Source: Pullulanibacillus sp. KACC 23026 (GTDB lineage: Bacteria > Bacillota > Bacilli > Bacillales > Sporolactobacillaceae). From it: a stretch of 64,000 nt of DNA. The first letter of the stretch is position 1. Every line of letters starts with the position of its first letter. Positions 16,619-24,721 of the stretch are shown here, piece after piece. The translations under genes were made by a program, and so were the position numbers. Under the pieces are notes generated by a model. The model did no database searches. It saw only the letters and a program-made list of their open reading frames with translations, and was not told the origin of the DNA. Location of the stretch: the NCBI RefSeq assembly GCF_029094525.1, contig NZ_CP119107.1, positions 558,001-622,000 of the forward strand, in the 5' to 3' direction.

Positions 16619-17491
16619 ATGAACCATTTTGAGATCGATCGAGATTTAAAAGAACTGACCAAACATCGAACGGTTGACCTACCTCTAGCTTGTTACGAGA
16701 CAACCATTAATCAAAATATACATGGTCATATACCGCTGCATTGGCACGAAGAGATTCAATTTGTACGAATGATAAAGGGGGAAGCGGTTTTTAAAATAAA
16801 TGGTGCTAGTATTTCAATTAGGGAAGGGGACGGATTATTTATAAATAGCGGTTGTTTGCATTCCGCTGAGGACTTCTATCCATCTAATGGCACCTATATT
16901 TGTTTAAATGTCTCACCGCATTTCGTTTTAAATCCAGAGCTTTATACCACCTATGTCGATCCTTACTTGCGAGCAACCAATTTGCCCTTTTTGCACCTGG
17001 AGGCTAAGGAACCTTGGGCAAAAAATATCTTAGAAGCCATTCTTCAAATCAAGCAATTCATCCAACAGCAATCCCCATTTTTTGAAATTGAGACGACGGT
17101 GCAGTTAACTTTAATTTGGCAAAACCTAATGGTTAATGGATTTCATCTGGAATATGATCCATTGAAAGTGCAAAAAGATCAGCGAATGAAGCAAATGCTG
17201 AATTGGATTCATCAACATTATACAGAAAAAGTGTTGTTAGAAGATATAGCGAAAGCAGGCCAGTTAAGCCGATCCGAATGCTGCCGATACTTCAAGCGAA
17301 TCTTAAAGACAACACCATTGAATTACGTAACCAATTATCGCATTCGGCGAAGTTCAGTTTTATTAAAACAAACAGATGCGAGTGTTACAGAGGTTTCTTA
17401 CCAAGTGGGATTTAACAGTACGAGCTATTTTATTGATCAATTCAAGAAAGTGATGGGGAGAACCCCATTAGACTATAAAAAATCTAACTAA
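16619..17491 (+). CDS. AraC-family transcriptional regulator (N-terminal cupin)
   Basis: A 290-residue protein: cupin sensor at about residues 30-110 (IPLHWHEEIQFVRMIKGEAVF, GDGLFINSG) and two HTHs at 190-288 (LLEDIAKAGQLSRSECCRYFK; SVTEVSYQVGFNSTSYFIDQFKK split by helices, ending GRTPLDYKK). ATG follows GGTGGAGG. Divergent placement next to the EamA exporter suggests it controls that gene. Confidence 0.9.
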   Translation: MNHFEIDRDLKELTKHRTVDLPLACYETTINQNIHGHIPLHWHEEIQFVRMIKGEAVFKINGASISIREGDGLFINSGCLHSAEDFYPSNGTYICLNVSPHFVLNPELYTTYVDPYLRATNLPFLHLEAKEPWAKNILEAILQIKQFIQQQSPFFEIETTVQLTLIWQNLMVNGFHLEYDPLKVQKDQRMKQMLNWIHQHYTEKVLLEDIAKAGQLSRSECCRYFKRILKTTPLNYVTNYRIRRSSVLLKQTDASVTEVSYQVGFNSTSYFIDQFKKVMGRTPLDYKKSN

Positions 17492-17546
17492 TATTTGGAG
17501 CCGTTTTTTGCAGGCGAGCCCCGTGTCCTGTGTTCACTGGCCGAGT

Positions 17547-17580
17547 TAAAAGAAAAACACCGCGTTTCCACGGTGTTTCA
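17547..17580 (-). terminator. Terminator of the MerR/SDR operon
   Basis: Read on the minus strand: AAACACCG / CGGTGTTT with an eight-base loop, then TTCTTTT. Confidence 0.75.
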
Positions 17581-17641
17581 TAATGGGAGCTATCATAGAA
17601 CCTACTTTTCCAAGACGCCTTGTGAGTAGTTTTAGGAATGC

Positions 17642-18382
17642 TTAAATAAATCCTCCGTTGACACGTATGGTCTGGCCGGTGATCCATTCTGATTGCTCAC
17701 TTGCTAAGAATTCGATGACATTGGCGATATCTTCTGGTTCTCCGATACGGCCGAAAGCAATGGATTTTCTAAGTCCTTCAAGTTGCGCCTCTGTTTTTCC
17801 TACATTGAATAGCTCGGTGTTAACGGGACCAGGCGCGACGGCATTAATGGTAATTTTCTTGAGCGCAAATTCTTTAGCCAGCTGCCGGGTGAATTGCTCC
17901 ACAGCGCCTTTTGTTCCGGCATAGACACTGTAGGTCGGAAACATTTGCCCAACGACTGATGTAGAAAGATTAATGATTCTCCCTTTTTCCTCCATGTATT
18001 TCATCGCTTGTTGACAAGCAAAAAATGTCCCTTTTACATTCAGATTAAATTGCTTATCATAATCCTCTTCTGTCACTTCATGAATCGCTTTGTAGATGCT
18101 CACGCCGGCATTGTTCACGAGAATATCCACTTTTTTAAACGCCTCTAGTGTTTGGGCGAACAAGGCTTCAACACCTGCCACTTGGCTTAGATCAGCTTGA
18201 ATGGCGATCGCTTCGCCGCCGTTTTGGTTGATGCCCTCGACAACCGCCTGTGCCTTTTCAGCATTACTTGAATAGTTGACAACGACTTTAGCTCCGAGAT
18301 TCGCTAGCTGTTCCGCGATAGCTCGTCCAATGCCTCGCGAAGCTCCCGTGATAATCGCGACTTTTCCTGCTAATTTTTGCAT
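17642..18382 (-). CDS. SDR family oxidoreductase
   Basis: A 246-residue classical short-chain dehydrogenase: cofactor motif [10 protein letters not shown] near residues 13-22, NNAGVS near 90, the catalytic Ser in the STSVVG region near 138 and the Y-x-x-x-K motif in [10 protein letters not shown]. It resembles the FabG/glucose-dehydrogenase-like branch. ATG follows GAGGG. It lies 21 bases after the MerR-type gene on the same strand, so its expression is probably inducer-controlled. The substrate is unknown. Confidence 0.92.
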   Translation of the reverse strand: MQKLAGKVAIITGASRGIGRAIAEQLANLGAKVVVNYSSNAEKAQAVVEGINQNGGEAIAIQADLSQVAGVEALFAQTLEAFKKVDILVNNAGVSIYKAIHEVTEEDYDKQFNLNVKGTFFACQQAMKYMEEKGRIINLSTSVVGQMFPTYSVYAGTKGAVEQFTRQLAKEFALKKITINAVAPGPVNTELFNVGKTEAQLEGLRKSIAFGRIGEPEDIANVIEFLASEQSEWITGQTIRVNGGFI

Positions 18383-18403
18383 CGTATTTTCCCTCTTTCT
18401 TTT

Positions 18404-18757
18404 TTAAATTTGGTATTTTGCAATCTTCTGTTGGATCTTTTTCAGATTTTCCTCAGCCTCACGAATGTGCTGCAGCACTTTGATTTCTTGCTGTTTCATC
18501 ATTTCCAACCGCTCGGGAATGGTTTCATCGCCCATCATGGACCAATCAATGAATTGTTTAATCTCTTTGATCGGCATTCCCGTATTCTTCAAGCATAAAA
18601 TCATTTCCAGATAGTTGAGGGCTTCCTCGTCAAATAGCCGATCTCCTTTCTCAGTTCTTTGGAGGAAGGGGAACAGGCCTTGATCATCATAGTAACGCAA
18701 TTGAGAAACGGTTAAATCTTTCATTTTGGCAACTTGTCCGATCGTGTAAGTCATCAT
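18404..18757 (-). CDS. MerR-family transcriptional regulator
   Basis: A 117-residue protein: N-terminal MerR HTH ([21 protein letters not shown]), wing ([21 protein letters not shown]) and a C-terminal coiled coil ([20 protein letters not shown]). There is no cysteine-rich metal site, so it is a drug- or stress-type member (YwnD/AdhR-like organisation). Two Met codons start the frame and the ribosome site is weak. It is first in an operon with the SDR gene. Confidence 0.88.
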   Translation of the reverse strand: MMTYTIGQVAKMKDLTVSQLRYYDDQGLFPFLQRTEKGDRLFDEEALNYLEMILCLKNTGMPIKEIKQFIDWSMMGDETIPERLEMMKQQEIKVLQHIREAEENLKKIQQKIAKYQI

Positions 18758-19019
18758 CGTTTTCTTTGGAAGAACGCCAAAGAGTCACCCCTTTCTATTA
18801 AGGATTTCCTATAGGCCAAAGCGAGCGGTTGACTAGAAGTTGCGCTGTTGTAAAAGTAAACTTGGTTTAGTTTTCTAATGGACAATTAAAAAGATACACC
18901 TTCAACCTTAGTTGAGGTCAAGGGTTTTGAAAAAAATGTTAAGAGATGCTTCTATTAATAGTGTCCAAAAAGAGTTAAACGCAAAGCCTCTCTTTCATGG
19001 ATCGTGGGTTTGATCACAC

Positions 19020-19064
19020 AAAAAAAACAAACAAACAGCCCTAATTCTTATTACCTGGGCTGTT
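19020..19064 (-). terminator. Terminator overlapping the end of the membrane-protein gene
   Basis: Read on the minus strand: AACAGCCC / GGGCTGTT around a 15-base loop, then TGTTTGTTTTTTTT. The upstream arm lies inside the coding sequence. Between 18758 and 19019 nothing else is evident. Confidence 0.8.
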
Positions 19065-19532
19065 AGTTTCTTTTTGTTTTAAATACCTGGATAGCATGTG
19101 TTGAATCAACAACAAATTTAATCTCAGAATTATAAATATTAGGGGATAGAGCAATCCAGAGTACCACCATTTCCAACCATTGTAATAAAAAAAATGGAGA
19201 TGTACGAGGATCGTTTCATAGGTGATTGAGAAAATCGACCAAAAGACTATATAAAGTAGTTTCGTTTGAAGGGATTTGCCTGACGGGAAGAAGTTTAGAA
19301 ACAGGGTGCTCACTGAAAAGTAAACGGCTGTGATAAAAAGGATGCTGGTCAATTGAACACCGTGTGACTCATATCCATATAAGTTGTATTTCAAATCAAA
19401 GATAAGGTCGAACGTTATTCCTAGCCAATAGGCAAAAAAGAAAGTCGAATAGATTTCTATAATCGATATTTTTTTGGGGATGAATATAGCAAGTAAAACC
19501 ATTAGAGTCATCGTGCTATAGGCAAATACCAT
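19041..19532 (-). CDS. CBO0543-like multi-pass membrane protein
   Basis: A 163-residue protein with five hydrophobic helices and the recurring landmarks FDLIFDLKYNLYGYESHGV, WSIFSITYETILVHLHFFYYNGW and KWWYSGLLYPLI. The 20538-20993 gene carries the same landmarks (YLDLKLDLYGYFNKGVDW, WALFSTLYEELSIHLSYFYYHNW). It lies 41 bases after a MarR-type gene on the same strand and is probably its target. The function is unknown. Confidence 0.82.
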   Translation of the reverse strand: MVFAYSTMTLMVLLAIFIPKKISIIEIYSTFFFAYWLGITFDLIFDLKYNLYGYESHGVQLTSILFITAVYFSVSTLFLNFFPSGKSLQTKLLYIVFWSIFSITYETILVHLHFFYYNGWKWWYSGLLYPLIFIILRLNLLLIQHMLSRYLKQKETNSPGNKN

Positions 19533-19573
19533 TATAAAACTCCCAACTAAAAGAAAATGAAATGGCTTGATCG

Positions 19574-20065
19574 TTAAGTATAATTAACGCCTTCAATCTT
19601 GGCATTAAATATTTTTTTTCTTAAAGAAACCCCTTTATTGGTATCGAGTATCTTCTGACCTACTTTCAAGAAATTCTCCAAGTCTTGTTCAGTTAAAAAA
19701 CTCATTTTAAAAGGAAAGAAATCTTTTGTCGTTATCGTTTTTATGATCTTTTGGAAAATCTCTTCACCTGTAGGGGTAATCGTTACTTGTTTATACCTGT
19801 TACGCTTTGGATCTTGATTGACGGTTATAAATCCCTTGTCCTTTAATGGCTTAAGAAGTCTAGAAACGGTAGAGGTGTGCCAATAACCAATCTCACTAAT
19901 TTCAGAAGGGGTTAGTGTTTTTTGATTCGTAGTAAGTATGAATAAAATATGCTGTTGGGCGGGTGAAATGTCGTAGATCCTCGCTAATTCGGCCCATTGC
20001 TCTTCCATACAAAAATATAACGACCTGACCATTAAAACAAGGTCCTGCTTATAACTGAAATTCAA
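19574..20065 (-). CDS. MarR-family regulator (ScoC/Hpr-like)
   Basis: A winged-HTH protein of about 163 residues: ISPAQQHILFIL, SEISEIGYWHTSTVSRLLKPL and the wing NQDPKRNRYKQVTITPTGEE. The recognition-helix region resembles ScoC/Hpr more than OhrR-type proteins, and there is no reactive Cys near the N-terminus. An ATG at 20080 exists, but TTG 20065 is preceded by AGGGGG at six bases and is preferred. It is first in an operon with a CBO0543-like gene. Confidence 0.82.
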   Translation of the reverse strand: MNFSYKQDLVLMVRSLYFCMEEQWAELARIYDISPAQQHILFILTTNQKTLTPSEISEIGYWHTSTVSRLLKPLKDKGFITVNQDPKRNRYKQVTITPTGEEIFQKIIKTITTKDFFPFKMSFLTEQDLENFLKVGQKILDTNKGVSLRKKIFNAKIEGVNYT

Positions 20066-20080
20066 GCGGATCCCCCTCAT

Positions 20081-20104
20081 TTGTAGTTACACTTGTATTT
20101 ACAA
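20081..20104. promoter_or_regulatory. Likely MarR operator (imperfect inverted repeat)
   Basis: An imperfect 24-base palindrome with outer arms TTGTA / TACAA-like ends and an inner ACACTTGT, directly upstream of the MarR-type gene. The placement suggests autorepression. Confidence 0.45.
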
Positions 20105-20377
20105 CTAATCATGATTATTGCCCAATAATCGGGTGGATAAACACGAGGAGCGCCCCCCTTTTCTAAATAATGAAATTAAATTAAAAAGGTGTGAGAATGA
20201 AGAGGGAAAGACGATTTTAGAGAAGAACACTAATCCGCTTAAATTAAACGCCGTCACCCATTAGGAGTGCAGCAATTTAATGCAGCAAGACCTGCATTCC
20301 TTTTACATATATCTGAAAATGACTTAATAAACCTATGCGATAGCGCATCCTAATAAATAGAGAGGAAAAGAAAGAGG

Positions 20378-20467
20378 GGAAGACGCTTGATCAACACAAT
20401 CAATTTATGACGTCGTCTTTTCGAGAAAACGAAGACGACTAGATGTTTTCCATCAAGCCATCTTCGT
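20378..20467. other. Structured intergenic element (possible small RNA or mobile remnant)
   Basis: An outer interrupted stem (GAAGA-x-GCTTGAT against ATCAAGC-xx-TCTTC) encloses a second perfect stem GTCGTCTT / AAGACGAC around 20412-20439. There is no open frame. The total fold is about 90 bases. The rest of 20105-20537 shows no gene. Confidence 0.4.
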
Positions 20468-20537
20468 TCATTTTTATACCTGAAAGGGGGTTAGTTTGAA
20501 TTCAATAGTTGTTCTCACAACTTCTAAAGGATTCTTT

Positions 20538-20993
20538 TTACAAGCTATCTTTATTCAAATGTCTGAACCACTTGAGGCTTTGTATATTAATTATTAGTAA
20601 AACCGGATACATTGGAATGGAAAACCAAATAGTCCAATTGTGATAATAGAAATAACTTAAATGAATCGATAATTCTTCATACAATGTACTAAAAAGTGCC
20701 CACATTCCTATGTATATTGCCTTTTTTAAAAGAGTGTTATTAAATGGATAAAAATTTAAAAAAATGCAATTTAAACCGGGGAAAAAACCTAAAATAACAA
20801 AAATATAACCCCAATCAACGCCTTTATTGAAGTAACCATATAAATCCAATTTTAAATCAAGGTACACATCAATAAACTGTTGAAAGGCAATAGCGAAAAA
20901 TGAGGCATACAACATTTCGGCGCCTGTTAATCGCTTCGGCATAAAAAACCAGAAAACATTAATTCCCATAATTACTAAAACGAGTACAATCAT
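20538..20993 (-). CDS. CBO0543-like multi-pass membrane protein
   Basis: A 151-residue protein with five helices; its landmarks DLYGYFNKGVDW and SYFYYHNWTIWFSIPMYPVL match the 19041-19532 gene. ATG 20993 is preferred because GAGAGG lies seven bases upstream; the ATG at 21008 is upstream of that site. Monocistronic. The function is unknown. Confidence 0.82.
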   Translation of the reverse strand: MIVLVLVIMGINVFWFFMPKRLTGAEMLYASFFAIAFQQFIDVYLDLKLDLYGYFNKGVDWGYIFVILGFFPGLNCIFLNFYPFNNTLLKKAIYIGMWALFSTLYEELSIHLSYFYYHNWTIWFSIPMYPVLLIINIQSLKWFRHLNKDSL

Positions 20994-21548
20994 TTCAGGT
21001 CCTCTCATCCTAAAGCTTCTTAACTTAATGCTTTATTCTGTTAGTTTATCCTATTTTTTGTAAAAATGACTGGGTGACCCTTAATAAGGTGCTTAGTGGT
21101 TGTAGGTGCCTATTCCTTTGGGGGTTATGAGAAAATATTTAAAAAAGTGTTAACGGATTCTCTATGTCGTAGGGAAAACACTTCCAAAGCGACTTCCTCG
21201 ACATGGAGGAACCTTAGGAGAAGTTCATTAACAATAGAACGTCTAGGAGCAGGCTCTCTATGAGGAATGATGAATTTTTGTAAAGATATAACGAGATTTC
21301 AAATCTTGTTCCTATTTATTTAAAAGGGAGTTTTATCTAGACTCGAAAAGCTCGGGGGAAGAGGAGAGTTGAAAATGCTTTTTTCATTTTTGATGGATAA
21401 GAATTAGTGTTGTTAGCCTAACGACTCGGGATTTTAAAGTTAGTGGATGAGAATTAATCAGTCTCTTAGTTGAATCCAACTAGCTTCTTATCGTTCCGTG
21501 TGGTTTCTTCCCGACCATGTAACGACAATTCGGTGAAAGGGTGATTCT

Positions 21549-22271
21549 ATGTTATCTCCTTCAACTAACATTCATAAGGCAAAATGGTTAATGGATAAGC
21601 TGTATCCGTTTGAAAGTTATTTGGCTGGAAGTGTTATCCCAGAAGGCTTTGAGGCCTACGCGCGGATTCTTCACCCGGCAACGAGCTTGAAGGATGGGCA
21701 ACCGGTCACGTGGGCAGAGATTGCTCAATGGTCTGGGCGGATTTACCATCCAGAAATGCAATTTGAATCGATCGGAACGCCAATAAAAGGAAAGCGCTTA
21801 GCCGAAAAACCTTGGGATGGCCAGCTTCCCTACTCAATGCCGAACAGTCAATTAAAAGCATTGGCCAATCTCCTTGCTCCTTTTACCCAAACGCCGGATT
21901 CCATTTGGTGCCTAGTTTGGGAAGGGCGCGTCGGGCAACTAAAAAAAACAGGGCACCCACTTGTTAGTAAGCCCAATCGACGATATTACCTTTTCAATGG
22001 CTGTATTCATGATTTAGGGAGCGACGAGTTTGAGAAAAGCCGTTGTGAACCACCAGAATATTGGTTTCCTGAAGATAAGGCATGGTGTGTGGCTACGGAT
22101 ATGGATATATTTTGGACCTATGTTGGTGGTTCTTATGAATGTGTGGATTCCATATTGCACAGTCGTCAGTTAGAATCGGTCCCAGCCAAACTAAGGAGTG
22201 GACTGACCGTCGAATCTGATCGAATCAATTCATTAACTGACGCAGAAAGAGCAATGTGGCAGAATGGCTAA
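21549..22271 (+). CDS. Conserved hypothetical protein, probably cytosolic
   Basis: A 240-residue soluble protein without signal or membrane segments and rich in Trp and Tyr. Blocks that look conserved are EGFEAYARILHPA, WAEIAQWSG, SIWCLVWEGRVG, RRYYLFNGCIHD and the C-terminal DKAWCVATDMDIFWTYVGGS. I know similar proteins only as uncharacterised. ATG follows GAAAGGGTG. The 540 bases before it (21009-21548) hold no gene I can support. Confidence 0.7.
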   Translation: MLSPSTNIHKAKWLMDKLYPFESYLAGSVIPEGFEAYARILHPATSLKDGQPVTWAEIAQWSGRIYHPEMQFESIGTPIKGKRLAEKPWDGQLPYSMPNSQLKALANLLAPFTQTPDSIWCLVWEGRVGQLKKTGHPLVSKPNRRYYLFNGCIHDLGSDEFEKSRCEPPEYWFPEDKAWCVATDMDIFWTYVGGSYECVDSILHSRQLESVPAKLRSGLTVESDRINSLTDAERAMWQNG

Positions 22272-22315
22272 CCAACGGCATGCAAGGGCTGTGAGATAAG
22301 TTCTGTGGGGGATGC

Positions 22316-22486
22316 TCAGCTTACAAATGGAGTTAATTTCTTTGTTGCTTGTTGCTTACGATAAATATTCAGAAGTTCGTCCAGTGATTGGCTGCATTTA
22401 ATCGTCTCTTTATCAGTCAATCCTCTTGTTAATCCCAGGTTAATCATTTGGTCACGTTTTTTATTAATTAACTCTAAAAGATCCAC
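22316..22486 (-). CDS. Spo0E-family aspartyl-phosphate phosphatase
   Basis: A 56-residue protein: two helices with the family motif SQSLDELLNIY (S-Q-x-L-D). Spo0E-like proteins remove the phosphate from Spo0A~P and so delay sporulation. GTG 22486 follows GAGGCAGG at five bases. It is shorter than 60 codons and easily missed. It fits a spore-forming host. Confidence 0.88.
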   Translation of the reverse strand: MDLLELINKKRDQMINLGLTRGLTDKETIKCSQSLDELLNIYRKQQATKKLTPFVS

Positions 22487-22768
22487 TTTACCTGCCTCTT
22501 TCTACTAAATAAATTAAAACTACCTTTTTGATTATAAATTCTCACTCTAGAAACACAATCATTTCGACAAAACGAGTCATTTTTTTTATGACACATTTTT
22601 CACAATTTATTTACTTGACATTTTAAAACATATACTTATCTGATGAGACAAAAATAAACAGAAAAATAGAATTGTTGACAACCCCCGTCTGGAGCTTCAA
22701 AAACACGGGAAGGAAGGCCTGAATAATGCCTGGGCTCAGAGGGGCTGGTGCGGCTAATAGCGGGAAAG

Positions 22769-22945
22769 GGGAAATAGAGGAATGTCGTTACACTAAACCT
22801 TGTAAAGTGGTTAAAAAACGGGAAATAGAGGAATGACGTTACGCCTAATTTGGATAGGCGTAACGAGAATACGCTAATACCGAATATCAAGGCCGTTTTC
22901 AGAGGGAAGCGTAACGAGAATACGTTATTCGACACGAACGAGGAT
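22769..22945. repeat. GGGAAATAGAGGAATG / GCGTAACGAGAATACG repeats
   Basis: Two copies of GGGAAATAGAGGAATG followed by CGTTAC, and two copies of GCGTAACGAGAATACG. CGTTACGCCTA (22837-) pairs with TAGGCGTAACG (to 22865) as an 11-bp hairpin. A weaker copy with GGGGAATAGAG ... GTTGCG ... CGCAACGAGATAC lies at 24589-24640, on the far side of trpS. This is a dispersed repeat family. Confidence 0.7.
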
Positions 22946-22962
22946 ACATAGCGTAATGAGGA

Positions 22963-22990
22963 TTGACTTTGGAAACGGTAAGATTATAGT
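22963..22990 (+). promoter_or_regulatory. Promoter of the trpS T-box transcript
   Basis: TTGACT at 22963-22968, a 16-base spacer, then TATAGT at 22985-22990. It is placed about 30 bases before Stem I of the leader. Confidence 0.65.
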
Positions 22991-23020
22991 ATAGGGTAAA
23001 TACAATTGAATATTAACCTG

Positions 23021-23297
23021 TCCTATGAAGAGGAGAAGTAGTTGAATTTAGCTTCATTACAGAAAGTTAGGGGAGCTGAGAGCCTAGCAAGAAGGAATTT
23101 AATGAATGGACCTCAAAGGAACAAGGGGAAATCGATAATGAGAGTATCTAAGTGGTGGGCTGCACCTTACAGCGGATAGAGTATGTTTGTACTTGAAAAT
23201 GAGTGGTGTCGTGGTGTGGTTGGCAGTCATGACACAATTTAGGTGGCAACACGGATATCAACTCCGTCCTATTAATTTAGGTCGGAGTTTTTTATAT
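23021..23297 (+). promoter_or_regulatory. T-box riboswitch leader, tryptophan specifier
   Basis: Stem I starts at CCTATGAAGAGGAGAAGTA; the specifier TGG (23107-23109) is seen in GAATGGACC; the T-box core AGGTGGCAACACGG is at 23241-23254; the terminator ACTCCGTCC...GGTCGGAGT followed by six T is at 23261-23296. Uncharged tRNA-Trp is expected to bind and switch the terminator to the antiterminator, allowing trpS transcription. The TGG specifier agrees with the downstream gene. Confidence 0.93.
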
Positions 23298-23328
23298 TTT
23301 AAAATAAATGCTTAAGGAGAGGAACACG

Positions 23329-24339
23329 ATGGCAAAGGAAATTTTATTAACGGGAGATCGCCCTACAGGTAAGCTTCATATCGGTCACTATATAGGCTCT
23401 TTGAAAAATCGCGTTCAGCGACAAGACCAGTACAACAGTTTCATTATGATTGCTGATCAGCAAGCTTTAACCGATAATGCAAGAAATCCCGAAAAAATTA
23501 GGATAAACCTTACTGAGGTGGCCTTAGATTACTTAGCGGTAGGCCTTGATCCCGCTAAAGTGACCATCTTTGTTCAATCACAACTTCCAGAGCTCAATGA
23601 ATTGACTATGCATTATCTTAATTTAGTAACGCTCGCTCGGCTGAAAAGGAATCCGACGGTAAAAAACGAAATTAAGGAAAAGAATTTTAACGAGAGCCTG
23701 CCTGCTGGATTTCTGATTTACCCAGTCAGCCAAGCAGCGGATATAACAGCCTTCAAAGCAACGGTGGTTCCAGTTGGCGACGATCAGATACCCATGATCG
23801 AGCAAACAAAAGAAATTGTAAGAAGCTTTAATTCGATCTATGAAAAAGAGGTCCTAGTCGAACCCAATGCCTTACTTCCGGAAAAAGGTTCAGGGAGACT
23901 GCCTGGTATTGATGGGAAAGCCAAGATGAGTAAATCATTAAATAATGCCATCTACCTGTCAGACTCTCCAGACGTTATTCAAAAAAAGGTCATGTCCATG
24001 TACACCGATCCCAATCATATTAGGGTAGAGGATCCGGGTAAATTAGAGAACAACACAGTCTTCACTTACCTGGATGCCTTCTGCTCAGATAAAGTAAAAC
24101 TCGAAGAAATGAAAGAGCATTATAGAAGAGGCGGCTTAGGAGACGTCAAAGTGAAACGTTATTTGAACGACATCCTCCAAGCAGAATTAGAACCTATTCG
24201 AAACAGACGGATAGAGTATGAAAAACAGATCGATTTTGTGTTAGAGATCTTGAAAAAAGGAAGTCAGACTGCACGTGCAGTGGCAGCAGAAACCCTATTT
24301 GAGGTAAGAGAAGCAATAGGCATTAATTATTTTAAATAA
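23329..24339 (+). CDS. trpS: Tryptophanyl-tRNA synthetase
   Basis: A 336-residue class Ic synthetase that charges tRNA-Trp. Visible are the [13 protein letters not shown] start (HIGH motif near residues 15-18), the tryptophan pocket region, and KMSKS near residues 198-202 ([14 protein letters not shown]). The length fits bacterial TrpRS. The chosen ATG follows AAGGAGAGG; the ATG at 23308 precedes that site and is rejected. It is controlled by the Trp T-box directly upstream. Confidence 0.96.
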   Translation: MAKEILLTGDRPTGKLHIGHYIGSLKNRVQRQDQYNSFIMIADQQALTDNARNPEKIRINLTEVALDYLAVGLDPAKVTIFVQSQLPELNELTMHYLNLVTLARLKRNPTVKNEIKEKNFNESLPAGFLIYPVSQAADITAFKATVVPVGDDQIPMIEQTKEIVRSFNSIYEKEVLVEPNALLPEKGSGRLPGIDGKAKMSKSLNNAIYLSDSPDVIQKKVMSMYTDPNHIRVEDPGKLENNTVFTYLDAFCSDKVKLEEMKEHYRRGGLGDVKVKRYLNDILQAELEPIRNRRIEYEKQIDFVLEILKKGSQTARAVAAETLFEVREAIGINYFK

Positions 24340-24644
24340 TGAAACGGCAAAAAGTTGCTGGCTTTCCTTTTGATGGCCGAGCGACGGGCCTGTGAGACGA
24401 CGACACATCAAAGCCCCCACTATTTCGAAGGGCATTTGTGTGTCACAGCAATGCTGATTAGTTGGCTGTCACACTAGATAGGGAAACATTGAGATCCATT
24501 CAAAGAATCCAAACAGAGCAAAACTCACCTAATAAATATTAGCTTTAATTCTATAACGTTAAGCTACTCATTGGAAAACGGTTAATAAGGGGAATAGAGT
24601 CATACTGTTGCGCTAAGTTATCGAAGCCGCAACGAGATACCTAA

Positions 24645-24690
24645 ATAAAAAAGCCATTCTCGGGAAGGTCATCCTGAGAATGGCTTATAT
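24645..24690 (-). terminator. Terminator of the PBP gene
   Basis: Read on the minus strand: AAGCCATTCTC / GAGAATGGCTT, then TTTTTATTT. It may also serve the trpS side. Apart from the repeat at 24589-24640 nothing else is seen between trpS and this site. Confidence 0.85.
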
Positions 24691-24721
24691 TTATGGGGAA
24701 TTTGCTAATGCGGCACTGGAT

